Assembly: GCF_900112255.1 (NCBI RefSeq)
Contig: NZ_FOLE01000013.1
Location: forward strand, 1-64,000
Length of the DNA: 64,000 nt
DNA from: Flexibacter flexilis DSM 6793
Lineage (GTDB): Bacteria > Bacteroidota > Bacteroidia > Cytophagales > Flexibacteraceae
Reading direction: 5' to 3'
The translations under genes were made by a program, and so were the position numbers. This document shows, piece after piece, positions 17,952-28,217 of this stretch (positions are counted from its first letter, which is position 1; each line of letters begins with the position of its first letter). Under the pieces are notes generated by a model. It searched no databases and was not told the origin of the DNA. It worked only from the letters and a program-made list of their open reading frames with translations.

Positions 17952-20122
17952 TTATCAAAAAAATATCCATAGAAAACTACCTCTGTTACAGCGGTGTAAA
18001 AGAGTTTGAATTATCAGACGGCTTAAATATTATTTTAGGAGAAAATGGAGAAGGTAAAACAAAGTTTTTTGAAGCCATTGAATGGTTGTTTGATAATAAT
18101 AAATTAGGCTCGTTGTTCGACAATGATAACGACAAACTAAACTCATTAGTTTCTGCAAAAACATTGAACGAAGCGGAAATCGGAGAAGATTTTAGAGTAA
18201 AAGTATCCATTACGGTTGAGCAGTATGAGGAAAAACAAATCATTTCAAAATCTTTTATTGTAAAAAAGACAGCCGATAACGAGTGTTCAACTTCCAATTA
18301 TATGCTGGAGGGCATTGAGGAAAACAAGTTAGGCGAAAGAAATCAAGTTGACGGAGCTGATTTATTAAATAGAATTTTTCCTTTTCAAATCCGAAAGTAT
18401 TCAATGTTTAAAGGAGAATCCCAATTGAATATTTTTGAAAGCGAAGATGCTTTGATTAATTTGATAAACTTGTTTTCCGATGCAAAATATTATGACAAGT
18501 ATTCTGAAAAAGGTGCTTTTCTAAGAGAAAAAGCAGAAAAGGCCGTTGAAGATTCTACAAAATCTAACAAGAAGAACGAAGTATTGTATAAAAATTTGGA
18601 AACCGAAATTCTTCGTCTTGAAAATGAAAAACACAAATATCAAGTTCACTTAAATTCAACTGTTGAAGAAATCAAAAAAATAGAAGGCAATCTTCAATCA
18701 GCAGAAAGCCACGTTAAAAATGCCGATACGCTTGAAACGATAAACAACAGAATCAAAAACATTGAAGAAAAAATTGCAGAGGCAAACAAACGTATTGACG
18801 AAAATTACACAACCTCATTGTTTGATGAAAAATGGATTGCAGTAAACTTTGAGCCAATTCATAAAGAATTTACAGACAAAGTAAAGCAGTTAAGTCATGA
18901 CAGAAGAAAGCAACAATCTGAATTTGACAAGGAGCAAGGAATTAAAGAGGGCGAAAGAAAAGCCAAAGCAGAACTATTGAATAATGCCGTTCCGCTTCCT
19001 GATAATATTCCATCAAAAGTTATTATGGAGGAAATGCTCCACGATGAAATTTGTAAAGTTTGTAATCGAGAAGCTCCAAAAGGTTCAGAGGCGTACAACT
19101 TTATGTTTGAACGCCTGCAAACGTATTTACAAAGCCAAGTCAAAAAGGAAAAGGAAGCCGATGATGAACTTTTGTTCAAGAAAGATTATACGAGCAGACT
19201 TTTAAATTTGAGTGTAAGCCACGAAGACAATTTGAAAAATCTTAGAGAAATCAGAAAAACAATCAAAGATTTGTTTGAATTTAATGCTGATAGAAAAAAA
19301 GATATTGAGTTGCTGAATGAGCAATTAGAGAAAGAAAAAACAGAGAGAGAAAAGGTTTTAGGCGATTCAAGTATTGCAGAAGAAAAACTTGTCAATGTTC
19401 TGAAAAACTACAATTCTTGGCAAAGAGATTTGAAACAGAAAGGCAAAGAACAGATTGATTACGAGGCGAAACTAAAGGATATAGAAGCACAACTAAAAAC
19501 CAAAAAAGATGAAAAAGACAAAATTGATTTAAGCTCTGCCCAATCATTTTTGATAAAAACAAGAACAATTTTGCGAGATATTGAAACGATTTTCAAAGAC
19601 ACGAAAGAGAAAAAGTTTGACGGGTTTATTGAAAAACTTGAAACGAAATCAAACAATATTTTCAAGCAAATTAATATTGATGCTTTCACAGGAACAATTG
19701 TTTTTGAAAAACAAAATAAGAGCAATAAAACGATTGTAAATATTGAATTGCAAGAAGACGGAAGAATTTTTTACAAACCGAACCAATCGTTGCTTACATC
19801 AATGCACATTTCCATCTTGTTTGCCATATCAGAGTTAGCAACGGAAATCCAATCAGAAAAATTTCCAATGATTTTTGATGCACCGACATCTTCGTTTGGC
19901 GAAAACAAAACAGAGAAATTCTTGAATCTGATTTACGAAACGGGCAATCAAAAAATCCTTTTGATAAAAGATTTCCTTTACACAGATAAAAACACAAAAG
20001 TGCTTTCAATCAAAGATGAATTTAAAAGCGTAAAAAGAAACAAAGCGTTTTGGGTAAAATTGGAAAGACCCTTTGACCCGAACAATTTAAAAACAATCAA
20101 TACCCAAGTAATTACTTTGTAA
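17948..20122 (+). CDS. SMC/Rad50-like ATPase (DndD-like)
   Basis: A 724-aa protein. Walker A LGENGEGKTKFFEAIEWLF is at about residues 29-47. Long Lys/Glu coiled coils run from about 190 to 580, interrupted by a zinc-hook-like CKVC at about 369-372. FPMIFDAPTSSFGENK near residues 637-652 forms the Walker B and D-loop. The fold is that of Rad50/SbcC and DndD. In this position it probably belongs to the restriction or DNA-sensing half of the phosphorothioation system, perhaps with the small proteins on either side. It overlaps the preceding gene by 4 bases. Confidence 0.75.
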   Translation: MIIKKISIENYLCYSGVKEFELSDGLNIILGENGEGKTKFFEAIEWLFDNNKLGSLFDNDNDKLNSLVSAKTLNEAEIGEDFRVKVSITVEQYEEKQIISKSFIVKKTADNECSTSNYMLEGIEENKLGERNQVDGADLLNRIFPFQIRKYSMFKGESQLNIFESEDALINLINLFSDAKYYDKYSEKGAFLREKAEKAVEDSTKSNKKNEVLYKNLETEILRLENEKHKYQVHLNSTVEEIKKIEGNLQSAESHVKNADTLETINNRIKNIEEKIAEANKRIDENYTTSLFDEKWIAVNFEPIHKEFTDKVKQLSHDRRKQQSEFDKEQGIKEGERKAKAELLNNAVPLPDNIPSKVIMEEMLHDEICKVCNREAPKGSEAYNFMFERLQTYLQSQVKKEKEADDELLFKKDYTSRLLNLSVSHEDNLKNLREIRKTIKDLFEFNADRKKDIELLNEQLEKEKTEREKVLGDSSIAEEKLVNVLKNYNSWQRDLKQKGKEQIDYEAKLKDIEAQLKTKKDEKDKIDLSSAQSFLIKTRTILRDIETIFKDTKEKKFDGFIEKLETKSNNIFKQINIDAFTGTIVFEKQNKSNKTIVNIELQEDGRIFYKPNQSLLTSMHISILFAISELATEIQSEKFPMIFDAPTSSFGENKTEKFLNLIYETGNQKILLIKDFLYTDKNTKVLSIKDEFKSVKRNKAFWVKLERPFDPNNLKTINTQVITL

Positions 20123-20123
20123 T

Positions 20124-20648
20124 ATGGAAAACTTATTTGACAAATGGAAAACCAAAATTCCAAAGTATAGTGAAGTTCACAAGGTGCTTTTTACTTCGCT
20201 TTCACAAAAATTTGGCGCGGAAGGCGAAAAGAAAAATAATCTTGGAAAGTATTTTAGTACCAACTACGAATTGTATATGTATGCCTTTTTTTTGGGTTTA
20301 TATAATGATGAATTTTCGCCAATTCCAAACGGAGAAAAGAAAACAGATTTCAGCCACCACATTCAACATTGGGGCAGTAAGACAACAACTTCTTACAGAA
20401 AAGATTTTACAAGCCTTCAAGAAAATATCTTTATTGCCTTATTTGCAAAAACAGAATTAGATATTCTTGCATTAGAAAAAGGTGAAATTGAAGAAGATGA
20501 AGTTGTAAAACAACTTATTCATACAATGGAATCATATACAAACGGAGGGTTAATTCTAATTAAAGAAAAAATTGATGAAAACCCGAATTACTTTCTTCAA
20601 CCAACATCTTTTTTAGATATGATTTTGAGTAGTAAAATATATAAATAA
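20124..20648 (+). CDS. Last gene of the Ssp operon, unknown function
   Basis: A 174-aa helical protein starting two bases after the SMC gene's stop, hence the same transcript. It has an aromatic-rich middle (YELYMYAFFLGLY at about residues 50-62) and a Glu-rich C-terminal half. I do not recognise a family; proteins of this size occur beside DndD/SMC ATPases. The operon ends here. Confidence 0.6.
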   Translation: MENLFDKWKTKIPKYSEVHKVLFTSLSQKFGAEGEKKNNLGKYFSTNYELYMYAFFLGLYNDEFSPIPNGEKKTDFSHHIQHWGSKTTTSYRKDFTSLQENIFIALFAKTELDILALEKGEIEEDEVVKQLIHTMESYTNGGLILIKEKIDENPNYFLQPTSFLDMILSSKIYK

Positions 20649-20864
20649 AATTACAAGTGGGCTACTTTGGGGATTCAGTCAAATTCAATTAGAATAATTT
20701 ACAGAGTGTTTTATTTAATACAGTAGCATTAGGCACTGGGTAGAGCATTGTAAGTAAAAATATGTTTTTAGTAATTAAGGATTTGAATAGACTTATTTTT
20801 ATTATTGAATAGTAATTTTAAAATACAGTTTATTATTCTTAACCAATCACAGGCACTTCTACTA

Positions 20865-20921
20865 AATCCCCTCCGTCCCCAATCTATTCCAAATCGGAAC
20901 AAAATGGGGACGGAGGGGATT
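20865..20921. repeat. Long perfect hairpin at the 3' end of the HTH gene
   Basis: AATCCCCTCCGTCCCCA (20865-20881) is the perfect reverse complement of 20905-20921, a 17-bp stem with a nested TTCC/GGAA. It sits immediately downstream of the minus-strand HTH gene and between convergent operons. There is no long T run on either side, so it could be an atypical bidirectional terminator or a mobile-element end. Confidence 0.7.
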
Positions 20922-20922
20922 G

Positions 20923-21243
20923 CTATTTTCTTGCGGAAAGCCTATGGTTAGCATAGCTTTCTACACTGGCTAACTTACTGCCATTCATATAATTGAGGAG
21001 TTCGCTACGCTTGCAAAACAATCGCTTTCCTACCTTGTAAAACGTGAATGGTGACTGCCGACTGCATGAATACTTGTATAAAGTGCTTTTGGAGATGCCT
21101 AACAGTTGGGCAGCATCGGCCAACTGCATAAAATCACTTTCGGCGGGTGGCACCACTTTTTCAGCTCGCCAATCCTGTAAAGCACTGACCATTCCTTTGA
21201 GTTCTTCCAACTCTTTCAATATTGTTGCAAAGGGATTTTCCAT
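20923..21243 (-). CDS. Excisionase/MerR-like helix-turn-helix protein
   Basis: A 106-aa protein with an N-terminal helical segment and then FMQLADAAQLLGISKSTLYK (about residues 39-58), the winged-helix pattern of excisionase-family HTH proteins common in Bacteroidota mobile elements. The following FYKVGKRLFCKRSELLNYM fits the wing and last helix. It stops in TAG. It lies downstream of two membrane or coiled-coil genes on the same strand and may be a recombination directionality factor or a local regulator. Confidence 0.7.
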   Translation of the reverse strand: MENPFATILKELEELKGMVSALQDWRAEKVVPPAESDFMQLADAAQLLGISKSTLYKYSCSRQSPFTFYKVGKRLFCKRSELLNYMNGSKLASVESYANHRLSARK

Positions 21244-21244
21244 T

Positions 21245-21616
21245 TTAATTAGGGGTGTTTCGTTTTAAAAATTCATTCATGCGCCGCTGCGCTTCTTCTT
21301 TTTCGGCTGCGGCTTTGGCCTCCAACGAAGCCTTATTAAGTTTGAGCAATTGTTGATTGACCTCTACCTCCTGACGGGCTTTTTGCAGTTCATCAAAGGC
21401 TGCTCTTGGATTCATGGCCTCTGTTTCTTGGTTTGGGAGAGGCAACTCTGTTGTTGTGCTGGTAACAGAAGCCTCCCCGAATCTTGCTTCTTTGTTGATA
21501 GGAGGAAGGTAGTTGGACTTTTTAAACATACTCAGCGATACAATAAGCATGAGTACACCGCCAACTATCAACCACATTGTCGTATTTTCACCCAACAACT
21601 CATCAGGCATACTCAT
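21245..21616 (-). CDS. Small single-TM protein with charged helix
   Basis: I start at the ATG at 21616 (123 aa); the frame is open further upstream but there overlaps the preceding gene. One membrane segment (about residues 12-32) is followed by a Pro/Thr-rich linker and a Glu/Ala/Lys-rich helix. It overlaps the end of the DUF4407-like gene by 14 bases and ends one base before the HTH gene's ATG region, so the three genes form an operon. Function unknown. Confidence 0.6.
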   Translation of the reverse strand: MSMPDELLGENTTMWLIVGGVLMLIVSLSMFKKSNYLPPINKEARFGEASVTSTTTELPLPNQETEAMNPRAAFDELQKARQEVEVNQQLLKLNKASLEAKAAAEKEEAQRRMNEFLKRNTPN

Positions 21617-22697
21617 GCTCTTTGGGTTGTTTACCAAGATTGACAAAATCACTGCTAATTTGCTGACGTATCATGTTTGACTCCACCAAACGATAGGCCA
21701 AATCCTGCCGAATCGCTCCGCTATTAGGGCTCGGATTGACCATCTCATCTAATATGGTATTGACCAAATTATTACGAATTTCAACGTTTTTTTGTGCTTG
21801 CAATTGGTTGCTCTTGGCCAAATCCGTATAATCAGTTTTAATAATCATTTTGAGAATAAGGACAGCACTTTCAAAGAAAACCGAGAAGGCAATGACAATT
21901 TTACCCCAGAGGTCGAAGGCGATTTTGTGATATTCGTCGGCCTTATCTTTAGCTTTTTCTAAGGCAGCACTTTGCTCCACCGCCGAATAATGAGGCGTAG
22001 AACTCAACTCAAGAATATCTTGCTTGGCTACGGCCGTGACACTATCCCGCTTAAAACCTGTTTCAGTAGAAGACAATCGCCCTTCTATATCTTGGATTTT
22101 TTGCTCACACAGCGCAATATCATTTTTGATGATGCCCGCAAGTTTACCATCTCCTTCATTTCCACTAACCTTTTGGCTGAAAGAAACACCGCCAATTTCT
22201 TGGGCAAGTTTACTTTCTAAATCAGCTTTTTGGTGTCTCAATTGCGTTAGCTCATCTTGCAGTTCCTTTTTGCTGGCCAAATAATTCCCCACTGCGTTGG
22301 TCATGGGTTCGATGGTTTCAAGTCGTTTTTGCTGGTAATTTTCCTCAATGGTTTGCGTAATTTCTTTGCCGTACACAATGTATTCGTTCACCGTGTGGAG
22401 CATATAGGTTGAACCAAAGACGAAAATTAGCCTAAAAATCATACCCTTATTACTTGCACTGGCATACATGATGCGTTCGACTTGCAACATAATGCCCCCA
22501 TAAATCAAGAACATCAAGACGGCAAGAAGGTAGCTATTGGATACCGTCCAAATCAAATAAGCCATATTAAGAGCTGAGAGTACAATAACGAGCCAGACAC
22601 ATAGTCCTACGGCGCGTTGCGTCATGCGAGAATGATTTGTGCATTGGGATAATAACACTTCATCAGAAAAAGAAGCATACTCTAACATATTTCCCAT
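21603..22697 (-). CDS. DUF4407-like membrane protein with coiled coil
   Basis: A 364-aa protein. Four hydrophobic segments (about residues 28-48, 52-72, 90-108 and 262-285) surround a long Glu/Gln/Lys coiled-coil region (about 120-250). The arrangement of an N-terminal membrane pair, a periplasmic helix and a late membrane helix resembles DUF4407. As annotated it stops at a TGA (21603-21605) next to a second TGA. If TGA were glycine here the frame would run on to a TAA at 21522-21524, deep inside the next gene; the overlapping start of that gene argues for a stop. Confidence 0.6.
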   Translation of the reverse strand: MGNMLEYASFSDEVLLSQCTNHSRMTQRAVGLCVWLVIVLSALNMAYLIWTVSNSYLLAVLMFLIYGGIMLQVERIMYASASNKGMIFRLIFVFGSTYMLHTVNEYIVYGKEITQTIEENYQQKRLETIEPMTNAVGNYLASKKELQDELTQLRHQKADLESKLAQEIGGVSFSQKVSGNEGDGKLAGIIKNDIALCEQKIQDIEGRLSSTETGFKRDSVTAVAKQDILELSSTPHYSAVEQSAALEKAKDKADEYHKIAFDLWGKIVIAFSVFFESAVLILKMIIKTDYTDLAKSNQLQAQKNVEIRNNLVNTILDEMVNPSPNSGAIRQDLAYRLVESNMIRQQISSDFVNLGKQPKEHEYA

Positions 22698-23135
22698 TTT
22701 TGTATCATTTTTAGTTTTAACAATTGATTAAATAATGAATTACTAAAAAAGACGGCACAACCAGTTTTATCGACACACTTACATTTTCCGCTAAAAAGTC
22801 TTGCAATTGCCAGACAAATCCGTATAGATTTTACTGAACAAATCGTTCAACTTCCAAATTTAACCGCGCGGGAGTTTCAGTGTGGTGCTGGCATATTTGT
22901 CAGTACCATTTTTTTGTATTCTAAATCATGGGTAGCTATGCCAATTTTTAGAAAATTCTATCTTTTGAGTACTCGTTTGATGTAGCAATAATATATAAGT
23001 CATTGATTATTGCATAAATAACGTATAACTTGCTACAATGACATGACAAAAGTCGTTATAAAAGGGAGTGTCTATTCGTATTTTCAACCTTTAATAAAAA
23101 GTTGAAAATAGTGTTTACTTTAACCTATTTGAATA
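22698..23135. other. Intergenic region with an inverted repeat before the 368-aa gene
   Basis: A 438-base divergent promoter region. TATTTTCAAC at 23079-23088 and GTTGAAAATA at 23101-23110 form a perfect 10-bp inverted repeat with a 12-base loop, 25 bases before the ATG at 23136, a plausible operator or leader hairpin. I see no other gene-like structure. Confidence 0.5.
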
Positions 23136-24242
23136 ATGAAACCATCTATTGTGCATGAATTATATTTTAAACTTAATTGCTTGCGTTCATTTCACGGAGC
23201 AAGTCAGGAGTTTAGTAAAAAGTTAGGGCTACGAATACAAGATAAAGCTTTTGCCAAAGGCTGGTTTACGCACCTACTTAATGATAAAAGTTTTTTTGAG
23301 GGTCATCGTTCTATTTATCTTCCAGAAGCACTGAGTTTGGCTGATGAACTCTTGGCCAAATACAGAAAAAAGACAGAAGATGAGGCGATTATATCGTTTA
23401 AAGTTAGCGACTTACAGGAGACAATCACGCATTTAGACCAAGAGTTTGAGAAAGGCAATGTAGATTATTCTCTTTGGTATTACGATATGCTCACGCAAAA
23501 AATACGCAGCCCTCAGGTTTTGGCTCGTAACCCAGAAGTATATAGAAATCTGCATTTTAGCATTGCTAAATGTCTGATGCAACGCGGCGAAGCGTACCGT
23601 GACTTTAAGCCACTCGAAAGTATTAATTATGTGTTAGAAATCAATCAGTATTTACCGCCCAATCCACTTCTTTATATGCGAATGCTGAATTTGAAAGGCC
23701 ATATTCATCGACAACATTCGCCTATTAAAATAGCGATTGATTATTATGATACACTTTCTAAAGAAGCCAATTTTTTTTCTTTGGGAACACAAAAGTCTTA
23801 TTGGAATGCGTTACTTGAGCATCAATTAGCGATTACATTAGCTCATAATAAATCATATTTAAAGCAAAAAGACATATCACTCAAAGCGTTGGAATTATTA
23901 TCAAAAAGTAATCAATATTTTGATGACAATACAGATGAAAAATGGTCTTTATTTACCAGAATTAGAGAAGCAGAAATTCAATTATTGGTAGGAAATAAAG
24001 ATAAAGGAGGCGCATTTTTGGATATGTTGGAGCATCGGCCAGATTTATTGATGAGGCTTCCTTTATCGCACCAATCTATTTATTTGAGAGCAAATACTCT
24101 TCGTTATGCCGTAACTGAAAATAAAGAAAATGCACTTAAATATTTATCTTCTGTACAGGAATTTAATCAAAAACATCAGTATTTGGGACAGTTAAATTTG
24201 ATAGAAAAATATAAAAATGAACTTTTAAACCAATTAAAATAA
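23136..24242 (+). CDS. Unknown protein, probably helical repeats
   Basis: A 368-aa protein with no in-frame TGA, ending in TAA. It has no signal peptide or membrane segment. The body is built of amphipathic helices with aromatic spacing (for example ALLEHQLAITLAHNKSYL at about 228-245), suggesting TPR-like repeats. It is 67 bases upstream of the adenine methylase gene, on the same strand, and may be co-transcribed with it. Its function is not recognisable. Confidence 0.6.
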   Translation: MKPSIVHELYFKLNCLRSFHGASQEFSKKLGLRIQDKAFAKGWFTHLLNDKSFFEGHRSIYLPEALSLADELLAKYRKKTEDEAIISFKVSDLQETITHLDQEFEKGNVDYSLWYYDMLTQKIRSPQVLARNPEVYRNLHFSIAKCLMQRGEAYRDFKPLESINYVLEINQYLPPNPLLYMRMLNLKGHIHRQHSPIKIAIDYYDTLSKEANFFSLGTQKSYWNALLEHQLAITLAHNKSYLKQKDISLKALELLSKSNQYFDDNTDEKWSLFTRIREAEIQLLVGNKDKGGAFLDMLEHRPDLLMRLPLSHQSIYLRANTLRYAVTENKENALKYLSSVQEFNQKHQYLGQLNLIEKYKNELLNQLK

Positions 24243-24309
24243 GGTCTTTACTCAGAAAAAAAAGGAAAATAACTACACCCAGTGTATTTACTTCCTAAAT
24301 AAGAGAAAA

Positions 24310-25170
24310 ATGTTAAACTGGTTTAAAAGAAAAACACCAATTAGTTACTATGGCTGAAAGCAGCAAATGGCGAATAAAATAGCCAAAGCAATCCCTGCTC
24401 ATCAACTTTATTGTGAACCCTTTTTTGGGGGTTGAGCCGTGTACTTTGCAAAGGAACCTTCAGAAATAGAGGTAATTGGGGATAAAAATGAAGTAGTGGC
24501 GAACTTCTACCAAGTGGCACAAGACGAGGATTTGTTTCCTTTGTTGCAACAGTTGGTTGTTGCCACGCCCTATGCCCGTCGCGAATGGGCAATTGCTCGC
24601 AACGTTTGGCGCAATGCCGATTGCTTTTCAGAGCTAAAGAAAGCATGGGCGTTTTGGGTTTTGAGTGCCACGTGTTTTAGTTCAAGCATTGGTAGTGGCT
24701 TTGCTTTTGACAGAAATCATAATACAGTCGCCAAACGTTTCAATAACAAAAAGAAAAACTTTGGGTCGCGAATCAAGGAACGTTTGGCGAAAACTTGTAT
24801 TGAAAACATAGGAGCTTTGGATTTGATAGCCGCCCGCGACACAGAAAATGCCTTCTTTTATATCGACCCGCCTTATATATCTGAGCGTATGGGCAGCAAA
24901 TCAGGCAAAAATAAAGTTGACCAAGGCCATTATTCTGGCTACACGGTACAGGATTATGACGATTTACTGACGCTATTGGGTGGGCTGAAAGGCAAATTTA
25001 TTCTGTCCAATTACCCTTCAGATTTGCTGGATAAACACGTGCAGGCCAACGGACGAAAAGTGCGAAGCGAAACCAAGGCATTACAAGCAGGCTCTAAGGT
25101 AAAAGGCAAAGTATCGAGCTTGAAAACGGAGGTATTGGTGGCCAATTTTGATTTAGTTGTAGAAGTATAA
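24310..25170 (+). CDS. DNA adenine methylase (Dam/D12 class), with two TGA=Gly codons
   Basis: Read from ATG 24310 with TGA as glycine, this is a complete 286-aa D12-class adenine-N6 methylase. The SAM motif FFGGGAVYF has its third glycine encoded by TGA at 24433-24435, and the N-terminal YYGGKQQM motif has a TGA glycine at 24355-24357. The catalytic DPPY is in FFYIDPPYIS (about residues 186-195). Under the standard code only a fragment from 24439 would remain, lacking the SAM site. Stop is TAA. It neighbours a serine recombinase and is probably an orphan methylase of a mobile element. Confidence 0.85.
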
Positions 25171-25174
25171 TCTA

Positions 25175-25270
25175 ATGAATAACCGTATTTTGCAAGACCC
25201 CGAAAGCAGCTCGTTAGTAGCTTTACGAATCCAACTTTGTATTGAAATAATCGGGAGTTCGCTAATGTAA
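25175..25270 (+). CDS. Possible 31-aa ORF between methylase and recombinase
   Basis: ATG 25175 to TAA 25268-25270, starting 4 bases after the methylase stop and followed by a terminator hairpin. It could be a real small protein or the leader of the downstream gene. There is no homology or motif to support it. Confidence 0.25.
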   Translation: MNNRILQDPESSSLVALRIQLCIEIIGSSLM

Positions 25271-25318
25271 AAGAAAGTGATTTTGCTCTTGCGCTGACAA
25301 AGCAATTGGATATAATTG

Positions 25319-25339
25319 GGCGGTGAAAGCCGCCTTTTT
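25319..25339 (+). terminator. Rho-independent terminator after the methylase
   Basis: GGCGG (25319-25323) pairs with CCGCC (25330-25334) and is followed by TTTTT. It separates the methylase transcript from the recombinase. Confidence 0.65.
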
Positions 25340-25362
25340 CTTTATCTTTTTTTCTGATTTTC

Positions 25363-27033
25363 ATGGTTAATGTAGTAATTTATTGTCGTGTTTCCTCTGA
25401 CCTTCAGGTACAAAATGGGGCTTGATTGGACGGCCAAGAAATAGCATGTCGTCAATTTGCACAAGCCAAAGGCTGGACGGTCATGCAGGTATTTAAGGAA
25501 GAAGGGGTTTCGGGTTGAATCCTTGAAAGGCCAGCATTATTGAATTTATACCAGTTTGTGTCTTCGTATAATGCCAAAAATCCGACCAAAATCATGTATT
25601 TTTTATGTGATGACATAGACCGTATTGCGCGTGATATAGTGGTTCACATGCAAATCAAACAAGAATTGGAGAGGTTGGGCTTGTCTTTTGTTACCGTAAA
25701 AATGACGTTTGAGAACACGGCTACGGGTAGGTTTTCGGAAGGGATTATGGCCTTACAAGCGGAATTTTTCCGCAGGCAAAACGCCGAGAGAGTTTTTTCG
25801 CGCCAACACGCCCGTTTGATGGACGGTTATTGGCCATGGTTTCCGCCATTGGGTTATCAGCAAGTCAAATCGGCTCACGGCTGAAAAATCTTGTTACCCA
25901 AAGAACCCGAAGCAAGTTTGTTAAAAGAGGGTTTAGAGGCTTATGCTTCGGGCAAAATAATATCTGTTAGAGAATTAAGAGACTTTTGGAATAAAAAGGG
26001 TTTGCGTTCTCAGACAGGCGAATCGAAGGGCTCGGCCAAAGGAATGAGCGTGAGTAATGTGGGTCGTATATTGAATCAGTTGGTATATGCGGGCTATATA
26101 GCATATCAAAAAACGACGAAAGATGCCAATGGAGCAATGCTTTGGCATTGGAATGTTCCGTTTCGTAAAGGGAAGCATGAAGGGCTTATTTCGCTGGAAA
26201 CGTATAATATTATTCAAGAGAAATTAAATAATAAAAAGCCCGTGATGGGGAATTTTTCCAGTCTTTATGATGAGCATTTTCCGTTAAAATGAATGTTAGC
26301 CGATGAGGAAGGGAATTTATTGTTTGCGGGTTGGAGCAAGGGTAGAAATCAATCTTATCCTTATTATAGGTTTAGTAGTGGCTCAGCCTATAAGGGCAAA
26401 TCCATTAGAGCGGAGAAGGTACACAAACGATTAGAGTTGTATTTTAGAGGTATTACACTCAGCCCCAAAGACAAGGAAGCCTTTAAAAAACTGCTGATAG
26501 AACACGTAAATGGACTAAAGAGCCAAGTGCATCAGAGAGATACAAGCCGTGAATTGAAGATTCAAGAGCTTGAAAAAGAATACAATAGCTTAATGGATAA
26601 GATTATTCATTATAGCAACCCGACGCTTATTCAAAAAATAGAATCGCAGTTGTCGAGTTTGGAACTGACGATACGTGGCTTAAAAGAAAGTAATGTGACT
26701 GCCTCAACCGATAAACGATTGGAGGAGGAGGTTTTGGAGGCAACGGTCAGGTTGATATTGAGTCCACGACAGGCGTGGGAACAGGCTAATCACCTTCAAA
26801 AGAAGAAATTTATTGAAATGTGGTTCAAAGAGCCGTTAAAAGTGAGCCCTGTAAAAAATGGTGTTTTGAACCGCCCACAAAGTGCTTTGCGAGAGGCGTT
26901 TCAGGTGTTTGATAATAGGAAAAATAGTCATTTGGAGATGACGGATACAGATTTGAACCACTTTTGAACGGTATTATACAGCGAAATACTGGCATGGTCG
27001 CAGTATAAGGAATGGGGTGGGGTTTCTGTGTAA
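25363..27033 (+). CDS. Large serine recombinase, with five TGA=Gly codons
   Basis: Starting at ATG 25363 and reading TGA as glycine, this gives a 556-aa large serine recombinase. The resolvase domain begins VVIYCRVSSDLQVQ, with the catalytic Ser in RVSS (about residue 10). The recombinase domain has HGGKILLPKEPEAS and FPLKGMLADEEG, and a Lys/Glu coiled coil lies at about residues 400-435. In-frame TGA codons at 25423, 25516, 25882 and 26290 fall where Gly is usual (SGG, HGG, PLKG). A fifth at 26965 extends the protein to TAA 27031-27033. Such enzymes integrate phages or mobile elements. In the standard code the gene looks like five broken fragments. Confidence 0.85.
26957..27009 (+). repeat. 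Imperfect repeat at the 3' end of the recombinase gene, copy A
   Basis: ACCACTTTTGAA (26957-26968) recurs exactly at 29831-29842. In each copy a looser similarity follows, with CGAAAT, GCAT, CAGT and TAAG in the same order. The two copies bracket the TGA=Gly ABC transporter and could be recombinase attachment sites. Confidence 0.4.
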
Positions 27034-27176
27034 AGGAGGTATAAAATTTAACACTGCCTAATCTATGACTCATTGCTATAAAATACTGCCTTAGTTTATA
27101 CTAAAAAATCAATTGAATTTTTGCAACTAAACATTATATGTGATTTGAGGATATTTATTCTTTTCTCACCTGTTTG

Positions 27177-28193
27177 ATGTATAAATCTTTTGCAAAAAAC
27201 TCAAAGGGATTGCTTTTATTTATTGCTATTTTGGTTATAGCTGGGTGTTCTTATCAGAAATCTAGTATCACTGATGTAGAAACAACTACAAAAAAAGAGA
27301 TTGTCTTAGGAGATATTGGTTGGGCTGGTCTTGCTCCTCTTTATGTCGCAAAAGAAAAAGGTCTATTTTGACCAAGTATTAGTGTTAAAATTGTAAAAAT
27401 AGGTGGTATAGGTGACGCAAGGTTAGCTATGAAAGCCTGAAATATTGATATATACCAATGAACATATGATATGTATTTAAATACTGATGGTCAAGAAGCT
27501 CCTGGTATTGGTTTTATGCTCGGAGACGAGTCAAATGGAGCAGATGGATTATTGGTTAAAAATGGAGTCAAATCTTTGGCTGATTTAAGTGGTAAAACTA
27601 TTGCCTTAGAAAAAGAAACACCGGCATACATTCTCCTCAAATACGCTGCAAAACAAAATAATATTGATTTCAAAACACTTAAAATTAAGTATATGCCAGC
27701 CGCAGATGCAGCCACTGCCTTTATTGCAGGTCAGGTTGATGCTGCTTGAACATATGAGCCATATATTACTAATTCACTCAATATAATATCAGGCGCAAAA
27801 TTACTATATAGTTCAAAAGATTTTCCTGGTCTATTTCCTGCAATCTACTTTGCAAAAAGTGAACTTTTCTCTGGGACAAATACTAATTATCTAAAAGATT
27901 TCCTTCAATGATGGGTAGCGTCACTAGATTATATAAATAATAACCCTACTGAGTCATATGAAATTATGTCAAAAGCTTTTGAGATGCCTACTGGCGATAT
28001 GCTGGACTTAAAAAAGGTCATTATATGGCATACTCTATCTGACAATAAAGACATGTTCAATAAAAACTATACTAGTAATGTATGGACTATGTACAATACT
28101 GTTGCAGATCTTATGAAAACAAATGGAGACAGCATTGCACCTAACAAATCTGTTGATGCATTGACTAATTCTATCTTAGATATGATTCCTTAG
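27177..28193 (+). CDS. NMT1/SsuA-type ABC substrate-binding lipoprotein (TGA=Gly)
   Basis: A 338-aa protein when TGA is glycine (five in-frame TGA, first at 27369-27371). The signal peptide ends in a lipobox, IAGCS. The body has the NMT1/THI5-like pattern: GLAPLYVAKEKGLF, SLADLSGKTIAL and VDAAGTYEPYI, with the Gly of the last encoded by TGA. Members bind taurine, aliphatic sulfonates, nitrate or pyrimidine precursors; the ligand cannot be read here. It stops in TAG. The permease follows in the same frame after 24 bases. Confidence 0.82.
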
Positions 28194-28217
28194 ATTAATA
28201 ATTATTCTTGTATATTT

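Noticed and set aside
27034-27176. TPP or other riboswitch before the NMT1-type binding protein
   Set aside because: No CTGAGA core or other recognisable aptamer; only AT-rich sequence.
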